Assembly (NCBI GenBank): GCA_009703165.1
Contig: WLGP01000076.1
Span: forward strand, 1-5,268
Length of the DNA: 5,268 nt
Source: Actinomycetota bacterium
GTDB taxonomy: Bacteria; Actinomycetota; Actinomycetes; Nanopelagicales; Nanopelagicaceae
Direction: 5' to 3'
Both the position numbers and the translations under genes were made by a program. Below are positions 1 to 5,268 of this stretch, in pieces (the stretch's first letter is position 1; each line of letters begins with the position of its first letter). Below the pieces are notes generated by a model. That model searched no databases, was not told the DNA's origin, and saw nothing but the letters and a program-made list of their open reading frames with translations.

Positions 1-625
1 TATGGATGCTGTCCCTGTCGCACTCGATGCTCTCGAACCGCTTCTTGATATTCCAGGGCTCTTTGTCTTTGGTTCAAATGATTACTACGCACCAAAGCCT
101 AAGAATCCGCTGAAGTATCTGTTGCCAGATCACGGCGAGAGAATTCATGGCGAGGATCTTCCGTGGCCTGAACTAGATCTTGGTCTTCAGGCACGCGGAT
201 GGAAGAACCTCAACCATCACAGAGCAACCCTAACAATCAATGGAACAACGATTGAAGCTCGTGGCACCGATGATGCCCATCTTGAATTCGATGATTACTC
301 TCTTGTCGCAGGTGCACCTGGTGATTGCGATATCGCTATCGGAGTAACGCACGCTCCATATCTGCGCATTCTTCAAGGAATGTCAGATGATGGCCTCGAT
401 GCGATCTTTGCCGGACACACTCATGGTGGACAGGTTCGTCTTCCTTGGATTGGTGGATCTCGCGCGCTGACAACAAATTGCGATCTACCTAATTGGCGTG
501 CACGCGGGCTTACAAAATTTGGTGATGAGCCTTATCTCCATGTCTCTGCAGGAATGGGAACAAGTCCCTTTGCTCGCATTCGCGTAGCAAGTCCTCCAGA
601 AGTTTCGCTAGTAACTCTTTTTTAA
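1..625 (+). CDS. Metallophosphoesterase, calcineurin-like fold (5'-truncated)
   Basis: This is the C-terminal part of a calcineurin-like metallophosphoesterase, a dinuclear-metal phosphohydrolase; 207 residues are visible from the first in-window ATG at base 2. That ATG is probably an internal methionine, because the N-terminal metal motifs of the family (DxH and GDxxD) are missing and must lie upstream of the window. Visible motifs, numbered from that Met: GSND at 24-27, in the place of the usual GNH[DE]; GVTHAPY around His117, a metal-ligand histidine; and AGHTHGGQ at 137-144, the classical GHxH signature (His139, His141). The C-terminus closes with the short beta-strand pattern usual for the fold. 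Physiological substrate is unknown; similar actinobacterial proteins are often encoded near penicillin-binding protein genes, so an envelope-related role is possible but unproven. No signal peptide can be judged because the N-terminus is absent. It converges on gmd with 3 bp between stop codons. Family assignment is firm, function is not. Confidence 0.9.
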   Translation, partial: MDAVPVALDALEPLLDIPGLFVFGSNDYYAPKPKNPLKYLLPDHGERIHGEDLPWPELDLGLQARGWKNLNHHRATLTINGTTIEARGTDDAHLEFDDYSLVAGAPGDCDIAIGVTHAPYLRILQGMSDDGLDAIFAGHTHGGQVRLPWIGGSRALTTNCDLPNWRARGLTKFGDEPYLHVSAGMGTSPFARIRVASPPEVSLVTLF

Positions 626-628
626 GAA

Positions 629-1612
629 TTAAGATTGCAGAGAAGCGATATCGGCATCAACCATCAACTCAGCGAGTTCTTTCCAGTGAGTTGTAGCCTT
701 CCAACCAAGTGCCTTTTCCGCCTTTGATGGATCGCCAATAAGTGCATCAACCTCTGTTGGACGGATGTACTTCTTATCTGTCTCAACATGGTCTTGCCAA
801 TTAAGTCCTGCGCGAGCAAAGGCGGCCTCTGCAAAGTCTTTTACTGTCGCACCAACACCTGTGGCGACAACATAATCGCTTGGCTTATCTTGCTGGAGCA
901 TCAGCCACATTGATTCGACATATTCCTTGGCATATCCCCAGTCGCGGACTGCATCAAGGTTTCCAAGGAAGAGGGTCTCTTGCTTGCCAGCTTTGATCGC
1001 TGCAACTGCGCGAGTAATTTTGCGAGTAACAAATGTTTCACCTCGACGAGGTGACTCGTGGTTAAAGAGAATGCCGTTTGTGGCATGCATTCCATAACCA
1101 TCGCGGTAGTTGACTGTGCACCAGTAAGCCATCAATTTCGCTGCTGCATATGGTGACTGTGGTCTAAAGACTGAATTCTCATTCTGTGGCGGCGGAGTTG
1201 AGCCGAAGAGCTCTGACGTTGATGCCTGATAGAAACGAGTATCGATATCTGCGCTGCGGATTGCTTCAAGAAGACCGACCGCACCGACAGCATCAACCTG
1301 ACCGGTGTATTGCGGCATGGTGAATGAGACCTGCACATGTGATTGTGCGCCAAGGTTGTAGACCTCAGTTGGCTTGATCTCGCGAATAAGGTTGGTTAGT
1401 CCTACGCCATCGATGAGATCGCCGTAGTGAAGGAAAAGCTTTGGATTCTTCTCATGTGGATCCTGGTAGATGTGATCGATACGTGAAGTATTAAAGGTGG
1501 ATGAGCGGCGAATAAGGCCATGTACTTCATAACCCTTGGCAAGCAAGAACTCTGCAAGGTATGAGCCATCTTGTCCGGTAACACCGGTGATTAATGCGAC
1601 TTTTCTACTCAT
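629..1612 (-). CDS. gmd: GDP-mannose 4,6-dehydratase
   Basis: Converts GDP-D-mannose to GDP-4-keto-6-deoxy-D-mannose in the cytoplasm, the first committed step towards GDP-L-fucose and other GDP-deoxyhexoses. It is an extended short-chain dehydrogenase/reductase with bound NADP(H). The 327-residue product starts at [10 protein letters not shown]. Visible motifs: the nucleotide-binding glycine motif TGVTGQDG at 9-16; STSELFG at 131-137, giving the catalytic Thr132 and Glu134 (the same numbers as in E. coli Gmd); SPYAAAK at 153-159 with the catalytic Tyr155 and Lys159; [17 protein letters not shown] at 179-195; and [17 protein letters not shown] at 217-233. Length is within the family's bacterial range (about 320-370). 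The reading frame is open 13 codons further up, to an ATG at 1651, but that start lies inside fcl, adds a charged non-homologous tail and lacks the well-placed ribosome site found before 1612. The start codon overlaps the fcl stop as ATGA, so translation is probably coupled. Last gene of the run. Confidence 0.96.
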   Translation of the reverse strand: MSRKVALITGVTGQDGSYLAEFLLAKGYEVHGLIRRSSTFNTSRIDHIYQDPHEKNPKLFLHYGDLIDGVGLTNLIREIKPTEVYNLGAQSHVQVSFTMPQYTGQVDAVGAVGLLEAIRSADIDTRFYQASTSELFGSTPPPQNENSVFRPQSPYAAAKLMAYWCTVNYRDGYGMHATNGILFNHESPRRGETFVTRKITRAVAAIKAGKQETLFLGNLDAVRDWGYAKEYVESMWLMLQQDKPSDYVVATGVGATVKDFAEAAFARAGLNWQDHVETDKKYIRPTEVDALIGDPSKAEKALGWKATTHWKELAELMVDADIASLQS

Positions 1613-2541
1613 CGACGTAACTCTCCCTTTGCTGCTGCGCTCTTGTACCAATCAATTGTTGATGCAATTCCATCACGAAGTGAAATCTTTGGTGCCCAAC
1701 CTAGTGACTTCGCCTTAGAAACATCAAGGACCTTACGCGGAGTTCCATCAGGTTTTGATGAATCCCAGGCAATTTCTCCCTTAAAGCCGGCTAGCTCTGC
1801 CACAAGTTCTGCAAGTTCTTTGATGGTGAGGTCTTCACCTGTTCCGATATTGATATGTCCTGGCTCATCATACTTTTCACCAAGGTGTAGAACCGCTGCC
1901 GCTAAATCATCAACATGGAGAAATTCGCGCTTAGGTGAACCTGTCCCCCACAAGGTCTCTTTCGCTGCACCGTTTTCGGCAGCTTCGACGAAGCGGCGAA
2001 TAAATGCTGGAAGAACATGTGAACCTTGTAGTTCAAAATTATCGAAAGGTCCGTAAAGATTTGTTGGCATCAGTGAGATCCACTTGCGGCCGTACTCTTT
2101 TCTAAAAGATTTAATCAATTCGATGCCGGCAATCTTTGCAACTGCGTATGCCGAGTTTGTCTCTTCAAGAGGACCTGTCAGCAAATACTCTTCTTTAATT
2201 GGTTGTGCACAATCGCGCGGGTAGATACATGAACTACCAAGGAAGATAAATTTCTCAACATTGGCAGCATGTGCTGCCTCCATGAGGTTGCTCTGAATTC
2301 TTACGTTATCGGCTAGAAATTCAACTGGATATGAATTGTTGGCGCCGATTCCGCCAACCTTTGCCGCTGCATCAATGACAAGAGTTGGCTTAACAGATGC
2401 GATGAAATCAAAGGTGGCGCTGCGATCTAGAAGGTCGACGACCTTGCGGCTGACCGGGGTGACTTCGTGGCCTGCGCCAACGTAGGCGCGGACGATGGCA
2501 GAGCCAGCAAGGCCTGTACCTCCAGCAACGACGATGGTCAT
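1609..2541 (-). CDS. fcl: GDP-L-fucose synthase
   Basis: Acts directly after Gmd: a bifunctional NADPH-dependent 3,5-epimerase/4-reductase turning GDP-4-keto-6-deoxymannose into GDP-L-fucose. The 310-residue product matches the usual length (about 310-320). Visible motifs: dinucleotide-binding GGTGLAG at 7-13; FLGSSCIYP at 100-108 with Ser103 and Cys105; Tyr132 and Lys136 in [19 protein letters not shown] at 158-169; and His175 in GSHVLPAF. Ser103, Cys105, Tyr132, Lys136 and His175 fall exactly four residues before the E. coli active-site residues Ser107, Cys109, Tyr136, Lys140 and His179, so the enzyme looks intact. It follows asd after 20 bp and overlaps gmd by 4 bp. No good Shine-Dalgarno precedes the ATG at 2541 and no better start exists before the glycine motif, so it may rely on coupling to asd translation. 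In many bacteria the order is gmd-fcl; here fcl comes first. Also called wcaG in some species. Confidence 0.96.
   Translation of the reverse strand: MTIVVAGGTGLAGSAIVRAYVGAGHEVTPVSRKVVDLLDRSATFDFIASVKPTLVIDAAAKVGGIGANNSYPVEFLADNVRIQSNLMEAAHAANVEKFIFLGSSCIYPRDCAQPIKEEYLLTGPLEETNSAYAVAKIAGIELIKSFRKEYGRKWISLMPTNLYGPFDNFELQGSHVLPAFIRRFVEAAENGAAKETLWGTGSPKREFLHVDDLAAAVLHLGEKYDEPGHINIGTGEDLTIKELAELVAELAGFKGEIAWDSSKPDGTPRKVLDVSKAKSLGWAPKISLRDGIASTIDWYKSAAAKGELRR
1621..1630 (-). promoter_or_regulatory. Ribosome binding site of gmd within the fcl 3' end
   Basis: AAAGGGAGAG on the - strand, eight bases before the ATG at 1612 and inside the last codons of fcl (Lys-Gly-Glu). It decides for the start at 1612 over the further upstream in-frame ATG at 1651. 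Confidence 0.75.
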
Positions 2542-2546
2542 GGAGG
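2519..2546 (-). repeat. 6-bp inverted repeat around the fcl start codon
   Basis: CCTCCA (2541-2546 on the - strand, its last base being the A of the fcl ATG) can pair with TGGAGG (2519-2524), 16 bases downstream within codons 6-8. A transcript folding this way would hold the start codon at the foot of a hairpin. No Shine-Dalgarno is visible before fcl. Six base pairs with a 16-base loop is modest and may be chance. Confidence 0.25.
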
Positions 2547-2561
2547 GCAGTCTATCCAGCC

Positions 2562-3614
2562 TTACTTTGTGAATTCGACAGCGAGCAATTCAGCGATTTG
2601 AGCAGTATTTAACGCTGCTCCCTTACGCAAATTATCGCCGCAGACGAAGAGATCCAATGACATTGGGTCATCGATGCTCTTACGCACTCGACCAACCCAT
2701 GTTGGATCAGTTCCAACAACATCGGCTGGAGTTGGGAATTGATAATTCTCTGGATCGTCAACGAGCTTTACGCCAGCGGCATTTGCCAAAATATCTTGGG
2801 CAGCCTTACGTGAAGGCTCCTTAGCAAATGTTGCATGGACAGTTAATGAGTGAGTTGTAATGACTGGAACACGAACGCATGTCGCTGAAACCTTGAGATC
2901 AGGTAATCCAAGAATCTTTCGTGATTCATTACGCACCTTGAGTTCTTCAGATGAATATCCATCTTGCTTGAGTGAGCCAGCCCAAGGCACAACATTGAGG
3001 GCAAGCGGTGCTGGAAATGGACCAAGGTCCTTAACAATTGCGCGAACATCGCCTGCAACATCACCGGCATCCGTTCCTGCAACATCTTTAATCTGTTGGC
3101 GAAGCGCATCGATTCCTGCTTGTCCGGCACCAGATGCAGCTTGGTATGACGAGACAACAAGTTCTTTGAGTTCGTATTCGCGATGGAGAGCGCCCATTGC
3201 AACGATCATCGAAAGGGTTGTGCAATTTGGATTTGAGATGATTCCACGTGGACGGTTCTTAATATCTTGTGGGTTTACCTCAGGGACTACCAATGGAACA
3301 TCGATATCCATACGGAAAGCACCAGAGTTATCGACAACGACTGCGCCACGAGATGCTGCAATTGGTGCCCACTCGGCGGAAACCTCATCTGGAACATCGA
3401 ACATTGCAACATCGATTCCATCAAATGCCTCTGGTGAAAGTGCAACAACTGTTAACTCTTCACCACGACACATGAGCTTCTTACCTGCGCTACGTGCAGA
3501 TGCAATTAAGCGAATCTCGCCCCAGACATCGGTGCGCTCAGAGAGAATGCCGAGCATGACGGTACCGACTGCGCCGGTTGCGCCAACAACTGCAAGAGAA
3601 GGTTTCTTTGTCAT
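2562..3614 (-). CDS. asd: Aspartate-semialdehyde dehydrogenase
   Basis: Reduces L-aspartyl-4-phosphate with NADPH to L-aspartate 4-semialdehyde, releasing phosphate: step two of the aspartate pathway and the branch point to diaminopimelate/lysine versus homoserine (threonine, methionine). The 350-residue product has a Rossmann N-terminal domain with GATGAVG at 11-17, the active-site cysteine Cys131 in SNPNCTT, Gln158 in [10 protein letters not shown], Arg248 in CVRVPV and the general-base His255 in [10 protein letters not shown]. The seven-residue spacing between Arg248 and His255 equals that of E. coli Asd (Arg267/His274). Length is close to the family's usual 335-370. The ATG at 3614 overlaps the lysC stop as ATGA and has a GGAGG site nine bases upstream, so this start is well supported and translation with lysC is probably coupled. 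Immediately follows lysC, the enzyme that makes its substrate, which is the classic actinobacterial arrangement. Confidence 0.97.
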   Translation of the reverse strand: MTKKPSLAVVGATGAVGTVMLGILSERTDVWGEIRLIASARSAGKKLMCRGEELTVVALSPEAFDGIDVAMFDVPDEVSAEWAPIAASRGAVVVDNSGAFRMDIDVPLVVPEVNPQDIKNRPRGIISNPNCTTLSMIVAMGALHREYELKELVVSSYQAASGAGQAGIDALRQQIKDVAGTDAGDVAGDVRAIVKDLGPFPAPLALNVVPWAGSLKQDGYSSEELKVRNESRKILGLPDLKVSATCVRVPVITTHSLTVHATFAKEPSRKAAQDILANAAGVKLVDDPENYQFPTPADVVGTDPTWVGRVRKSIDDPMSLDLFVCGDNLRKGAALNTAQIAELLAVEFTK

Positions 3615-4132
3615 CGACCCGAACCTCCGTAAACAACTGCTTCGATCTGATCTGCATCTAGCTGGAAGGCAGTGTGGGCTGCCTTTGTTGCACGCTCTAG
3701 ATCGGTCTCGCGAACGATAATTGAGATGCGAATTTCAGAGGTTGAAATCATTTCGATATTGACGCCGGCATCAGACATTGCCGCAAAGAATGTCGCTGTC
3801 ACACCTGGGTTAGAACGCATTCCTGCGCCAACAAGTGAGAGCTTGCCGATTGTGTCATCGTAGAGAATTGAGGCAAAGCCAACTTCGCCCTGAATGCGCT
3901 GCAAGACTGCAGTGCCATTTGATCCTTCAGCCTTTGGCAAGGTAAATGAGATATCGGTAAGGCCAGTAGCGGCGGCAGAGACGTTCTGCACAATCATGTC
4001 GATATTGATATCGGCATCTGCAATCGCTTGGAAGATGCGCGCTGCAACACCTGTGCGGTCAGGAACGCCGACGATGGTGATCTTGGCTTCAGACTTGTCG
4101 TGTGCAACGCCTGAGATGATTGCTTGCTCCAT
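3611..4132 (-). CDS. Aspartate kinase beta subunit, in-frame internal start of lysC
   Basis: Predicted second product of lysC, 173 residues beginning [17 protein letters not shown] (Met251 of the long form) and consisting almost entirely of the two ACT domains. The internal ATG is preceded by AAGGAGG with four bases between, far stronger than anything before the lysC start itself. In Corynebacterium glutamicum and Bacillus subtilis, lysC is known to encode alpha and beta subunits this way, forming an alpha2-beta2 enzyme in which the beta chain takes part in effector binding. The C. glutamicum beta chain is about 172 residues and starts at the equivalent place. The spacing of four bases is slightly short. 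The purine-rich stretch also encodes Glu-Gly-Gly, so part of the match could be coincidence. Expression is inferred, not shown. Confidence 0.75.
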   Translation of the reverse strand: MEQAIISGVAHDKSEAKITIVGVPDRTGVAARIFQAIADADINIDMIVQNVSAAATGLTDISFTLPKAEGSNGTAVLQRIQGEVGFASILYDDTIGKLSLVGAGMRSNPGVTATFFAAMSDAGVNIEMISTSEIRISIIVRETDLERATKAAHTAFQLDADQIEAVVYGGSGR

Positions 4133-4882
4133 GGTGCCTCCTTCAGGATGGTTTGCAACCACCCATGTTCCTTCGTTAGGTGAAAATGATGAACGGACGT
4201 GAATTGGTAAGTCGTAACGGCGTGCATACTCAACGCAACGCAGGTGAAGAACTTTTGCACCTGCCGCTGCAAGTTCGAGCATCTCTTCGTAGGTAACAGT
4301 CTTTAATTTGCGCGCTGCAGGAACGACGCGAGGATCTGCGCTAAAGACACCATCAACATCTGTATAGATTTCGCAGACATCTGCTTCAAGTGCTGCTGCG
4401 AGCGCAACCGCTGTTGTATCTGAACCACCGCGACCTAAAGTTGTGATGTCTTTTGTATCTTGAGAAATTCCTTGGAAACCCGCAACGATTGCGATTGCGC
4501 CTTCGCTGATCGCTTCTTGAATTCGTCCTGGTGTCACATCGATGATGCGCGCCTTGCCGTGAACAGAATCTGTAATCACGCCAGCTTGGCTGCCGGTAAA
4601 TGAGCGAGCTTCAAAACCTAAATTGTTAATTGCCATTGCAAGAAGTGCCATCGAGATTCGCTCGCCGGCTGTCAGCAACATATCGAGTTCGCGACCTTGT
4701 GGGATCGGCGTGACTGCATTGGCTAGATCGATCAACTCATCGGTGGTATCGCCCATGGCGCTTACGACGACAACGACCTGATTGCCCGCCTTCTTGGTCG
4801 CAACAATGCGAGCGGCAACGCGCTTCATCCCCTCGGCATCTGCCACAGAAGATCCGCCATATTTCTGAACGATGAGTCCCAT
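3611..4882 (-). CDS. lysC: Aspartate kinase (alpha subunit, full length)
   Basis: Phosphorylates L-aspartate with ATP to aspartyl-4-phosphate, the entry and main control step of lysine, diaminopimelate, threonine and methionine synthesis. The 423-residue product has an amino-acid-kinase domain (about 1-245) with VQKYGGSSV at 5-13, [12 protein letters not shown] at 147-158 and [17 protein letters not shown] at 171-187. Two ACT domains follow (about 266-340 and 347-420). The second carries [11 protein letters not shown] and [12 protein letters not shown]. Residues aligning with C. glutamicum feedback-control positions Ser301, Thr308 and Thr311 are Ser302, Thr309 and Ser312 here, so allosteric inhibition by lysine plus threonine is plausible; this alignment was made by eye from memory. 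The start at 4882 fits the family N-terminus (M-x-L-V-Q-K-Y-G-G), yet no Shine-Dalgarno is visible before it. An internal start with a strong ribosome site is listed separately. A 94-bp gap separates it from recR. Confidence 0.97.
   Translation of the reverse strand: MGLIVQKYGGSSVADAEGMKRVAARIVATKKAGNQVVVVVSAMGDTTDELIDLANAVTPIPQGRELDMLLTAGERISMALLAMAINNLGFEARSFTGSQAGVITDSVHGKARIIDVTPGRIQEAISEGAIAIVAGFQGISQDTKDITTLGRGGSDTTAVALAAALEADVCEIYTDVDGVFSADPRVVPAARKLKTVTYEEMLELAAAGAKVLHLRCVEYARRYDLPIHVRSSFSPNEGTWVVANHPEGGTMEQAIISGVAHDKSEAKITIVGVPDRTGVAARIFQAIADADINIDMIVQNVSAAATGLTDISFTLPKAEGSNGTAVLQRIQGEVGFASILYDDTIGKLSLVGAGMRSNPGVTATFFAAMSDAGVNIEMISTSEIRISIIVRETDLERATKAAHTAFQLDADQIEAVVYGGSGR
3624..3628 (-). 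promoter_or_regulatory. Ribosome binding site of asd within the lysC 3' end
   Basis: GGAGG on the - strand, nine bases before the asd ATG at 3614. It is formed by the two glycine codons of the LysC C-terminal sequence YGGSGR, so the conserved protein tail doubles as the ribosome site for the next gene. With the ATGA overlap it fixes the asd start. Confidence 0.8.
4137..4143 (-). promoter_or_regulatory. Internal Shine-Dalgarno for LysC beta subunit
   Basis: AAGGAGG read on the - strand, four bases before the in-frame ATG at 4132 inside lysC. It is the longest anti-Shine-Dalgarno match seen at any start in the window and supports internal initiation of a regulatory beta chain. It overlaps codons for Glu-Gly-Gly. 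Confidence 0.7.
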
Positions 4883-4901
4883 GTGGGTAAGTCTGAGGTA
4901 T

Positions 4902-4922
4902 GGGTGGCTCTTGGGGCTACCC
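4902..4922 (-). promoter_or_regulatory. GC-rich hairpin in the recR-lysC gap
   Basis: On the - strand GGGTAGC (4916-4922) and GCCACCC (4902-4908) can pair around a 7-base loop, with one A/C mismatch on the - strand transcript (a G-U pair if read from the + strand). It ends 19 bases before the lysC start. No U-rich tract follows, so it is not a standard intrinsic terminator; it could be a weak recR 3' end structure, a leader element, or chance. The gap is too short for a lysine riboswitch. Confidence 0.25.
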
Positions 4923-4940
4923 GAATTGCCGATATTTCAC

Positions 4941-4970
4941 ATTATGAGACGGTCAGCATCTCACTATGTA
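4941..4970 (-). promoter_or_regulatory. Possible promoter for lysC-asd-fcl-gmd
   Basis: In the recR-lysC gap, read on the - strand, CATAAT (4941-4946, five of six bases of the sigma-70-type -10 box) lies 18 bases after a weak -35 candidate TACATA (4965-4970, three of six). Transcription would start near 4934, leaving a leader of about 50 bases before the lysC ATG. The 94-bp gap, the largest in this gene run, makes a promoter here reasonable, but the -35 match is poor and read-through from recR is equally possible. Confidence 0.3.
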
Positions 4971-4976
4971 GGAAAT

Positions 4977-5268
4977 CTATCCTTCTACGTTTCGACGCCC
5001 CTCAAAGGCGCGACCAAGCGTGACTTCATCTGCATATTCAAGATCTCCGCCTACAGGCAATCCACTGGCAAGGCGCGAGACGTTAAGGCCCATCGGCTTA
5101 ATCAAGCGGGCGAGGTAGGTAGCTGTCGCTTCGCCCTCGAGGTTGGGATCTGTCGCCAAGATGACTTCGGTGATCTTTGAATCTGAAAGTCGAGTCATCA
5201 ATTCACGGATACGAAGTTGATCCGGGCCGATGCCATCGATCGGACTGATCGCGCCACCGAGCACGTGA
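4977..5268 (-). CDS. recR: Recombination mediator protein RecR (N-terminus beyond window)
   Basis: C-terminal half (96 residues visible) of RecR, the partner of RecO (and RecF) that helps load RecA onto SSB-covered single-stranded DNA during gap repair. The frame is open to the window edge. The first visible residues are His-Val-Leu-Gly-Gly, so the GTG at 5264 is an internal valine and not a start. Visible: [17 protein letters not shown], the beginning of the Toprim-domain segment conserved in Rec[21 protein letters not shown], the RecR form of the Toprim acidic motif (commonly NPxxEGEAT); and [28 protein letters not shown], the near-invariant C-terminal signature. The helix-hairpin-helix and the four-cysteine zinc motif of the N-terminal half lie outside. 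Full-length RecR is about 200 residues. It is followed on the same strand by lysC after 94 bp, an association also seen in other actinobacteria. Confidence 0.96.
   Translation of the reverse strand, partial: HVLGGAISPIDGIGPDQLRIRELMTRLSDSKITEVILATDPNLEGEATATYLARLIKPMGLNVSRLASGLPVGGDLEYADEVTLGRAFEGRRNVEG

Noticed and set aside
601..623. Intrinsic terminator of the metallophosphoesterase gene
   Set aside because: The T6 run is present, but the preceding stem is only four A/T-rich pairs with an 8-base loop, and the run overlaps the stop codon.
1613..1651. N-terminal 13-residue extension of Gmd starting at 1651
   Set aside because: It would lie wholly inside fcl and add a non-family tail; the ATG at 1612 has a ribosome site, the ATGA overlap and the family-typical start.
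629..2541. fcl-gmd as a recently acquired polysaccharide island
   Set aside because: By eye the base composition and codon choice resemble lysC and asd, the junctions are seamless, and no transposase, integrase or direct repeat flanks the pair.
2860..3720. 286-codon open frame on the + strand opposite asd
   Set aside because: It lies antisense to the well-supported asd and lysC genes, its translation is rich in Ser/Thr/Arg/Pro without any recognisable motif, and it reflects codon bias of the true genes.
4883..4976. Lysine riboswitch or other structured leader before lysC
   Set aside because: The lysine riboswitch is about 170 bases or more, larger than the whole 94-bp gap, and none of its conserved helices was seen; only one short imperfect hairpin is present.
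4872..5180. 102-codon + strand frame over the recR 3' end and the recR-lysC gap
   Set aside because: Antisense to recR with a clear RecR signature, no recognisable protein features, and no ribosome site noted.
5262..5264. GTG at 5264 as the recR start
   Set aside because: The RecR frame continues upstream to the window edge and the visible part covers only the C-terminal half; the codon is an internal valine.

Overview
The window reads as ordinary, densely packed bacterial chromosome. The best taxonomic fit is an actinobacterium with a moderate-GC, streamlined genome, for example a freshwater planktonic lineage such as the Nanopelagicales. This is inferred from the recR-lysC-asd gene order (recR, lysC and asd also lie close together in Mycobacterium and Corynebacterium), from the LysC sequence with its corynebacterial-style internal start, and from an actinobacterial-looking metallophosphoesterase. 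The very short intergenic gaps and ATGA stop/start overlaps fit a compact genome. Nothing in the sequence fixes the species.

Layout from left to right: the 3' two-thirds or so of a metallophosphoesterase gene on the + strand (ends at 625); then, all on the - strand and read from right to left, the 3' half of recR (cut by the right window edge), a 94-bp gap, and a tight run lysC - asd - fcl - gmd that ends at 629. The + and - blocks converge with only 3 bp between their stop codons. Almost all of the window is coding. The only non-coding stretches are the recR-lysC gap (4883-4976), the 20-bp asd-fcl spacer and the 3-bp convergent gap, so no gene-free stretch exceeds 300 bp.

Functionally, lysC and asd encode the first two steps of the aspartate pathway (aspartate to aspartyl phosphate to aspartate semialdehyde), which feeds lysine/diaminopimelate, threonine and methionine. 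fcl and gmd together convert GDP-mannose to GDP-L-fucose, a donor for surface polysaccharide or glycoconjugate. asd overlaps lysC by 4 bp and gmd overlaps fcl by 4 bp, so the four genes are probably co-transcribed and partly translationally coupled. Both halves can be read as supplying cell-envelope precursors (diaminopimelate for peptidoglycan, fucose for surface sugars), but that common purpose is inference.

The most interesting detail is inside lysC: a strong Shine-Dalgarno sequence sits immediately before an in-frame ATG at 4132. This predicts a separate regulatory beta subunit of 173 residues, as known from Corynebacterium and Bacillus aspartokinases. I found no mobile element, CRISPR array, RNA gene, toxin/defence gene or clearly novel system here.
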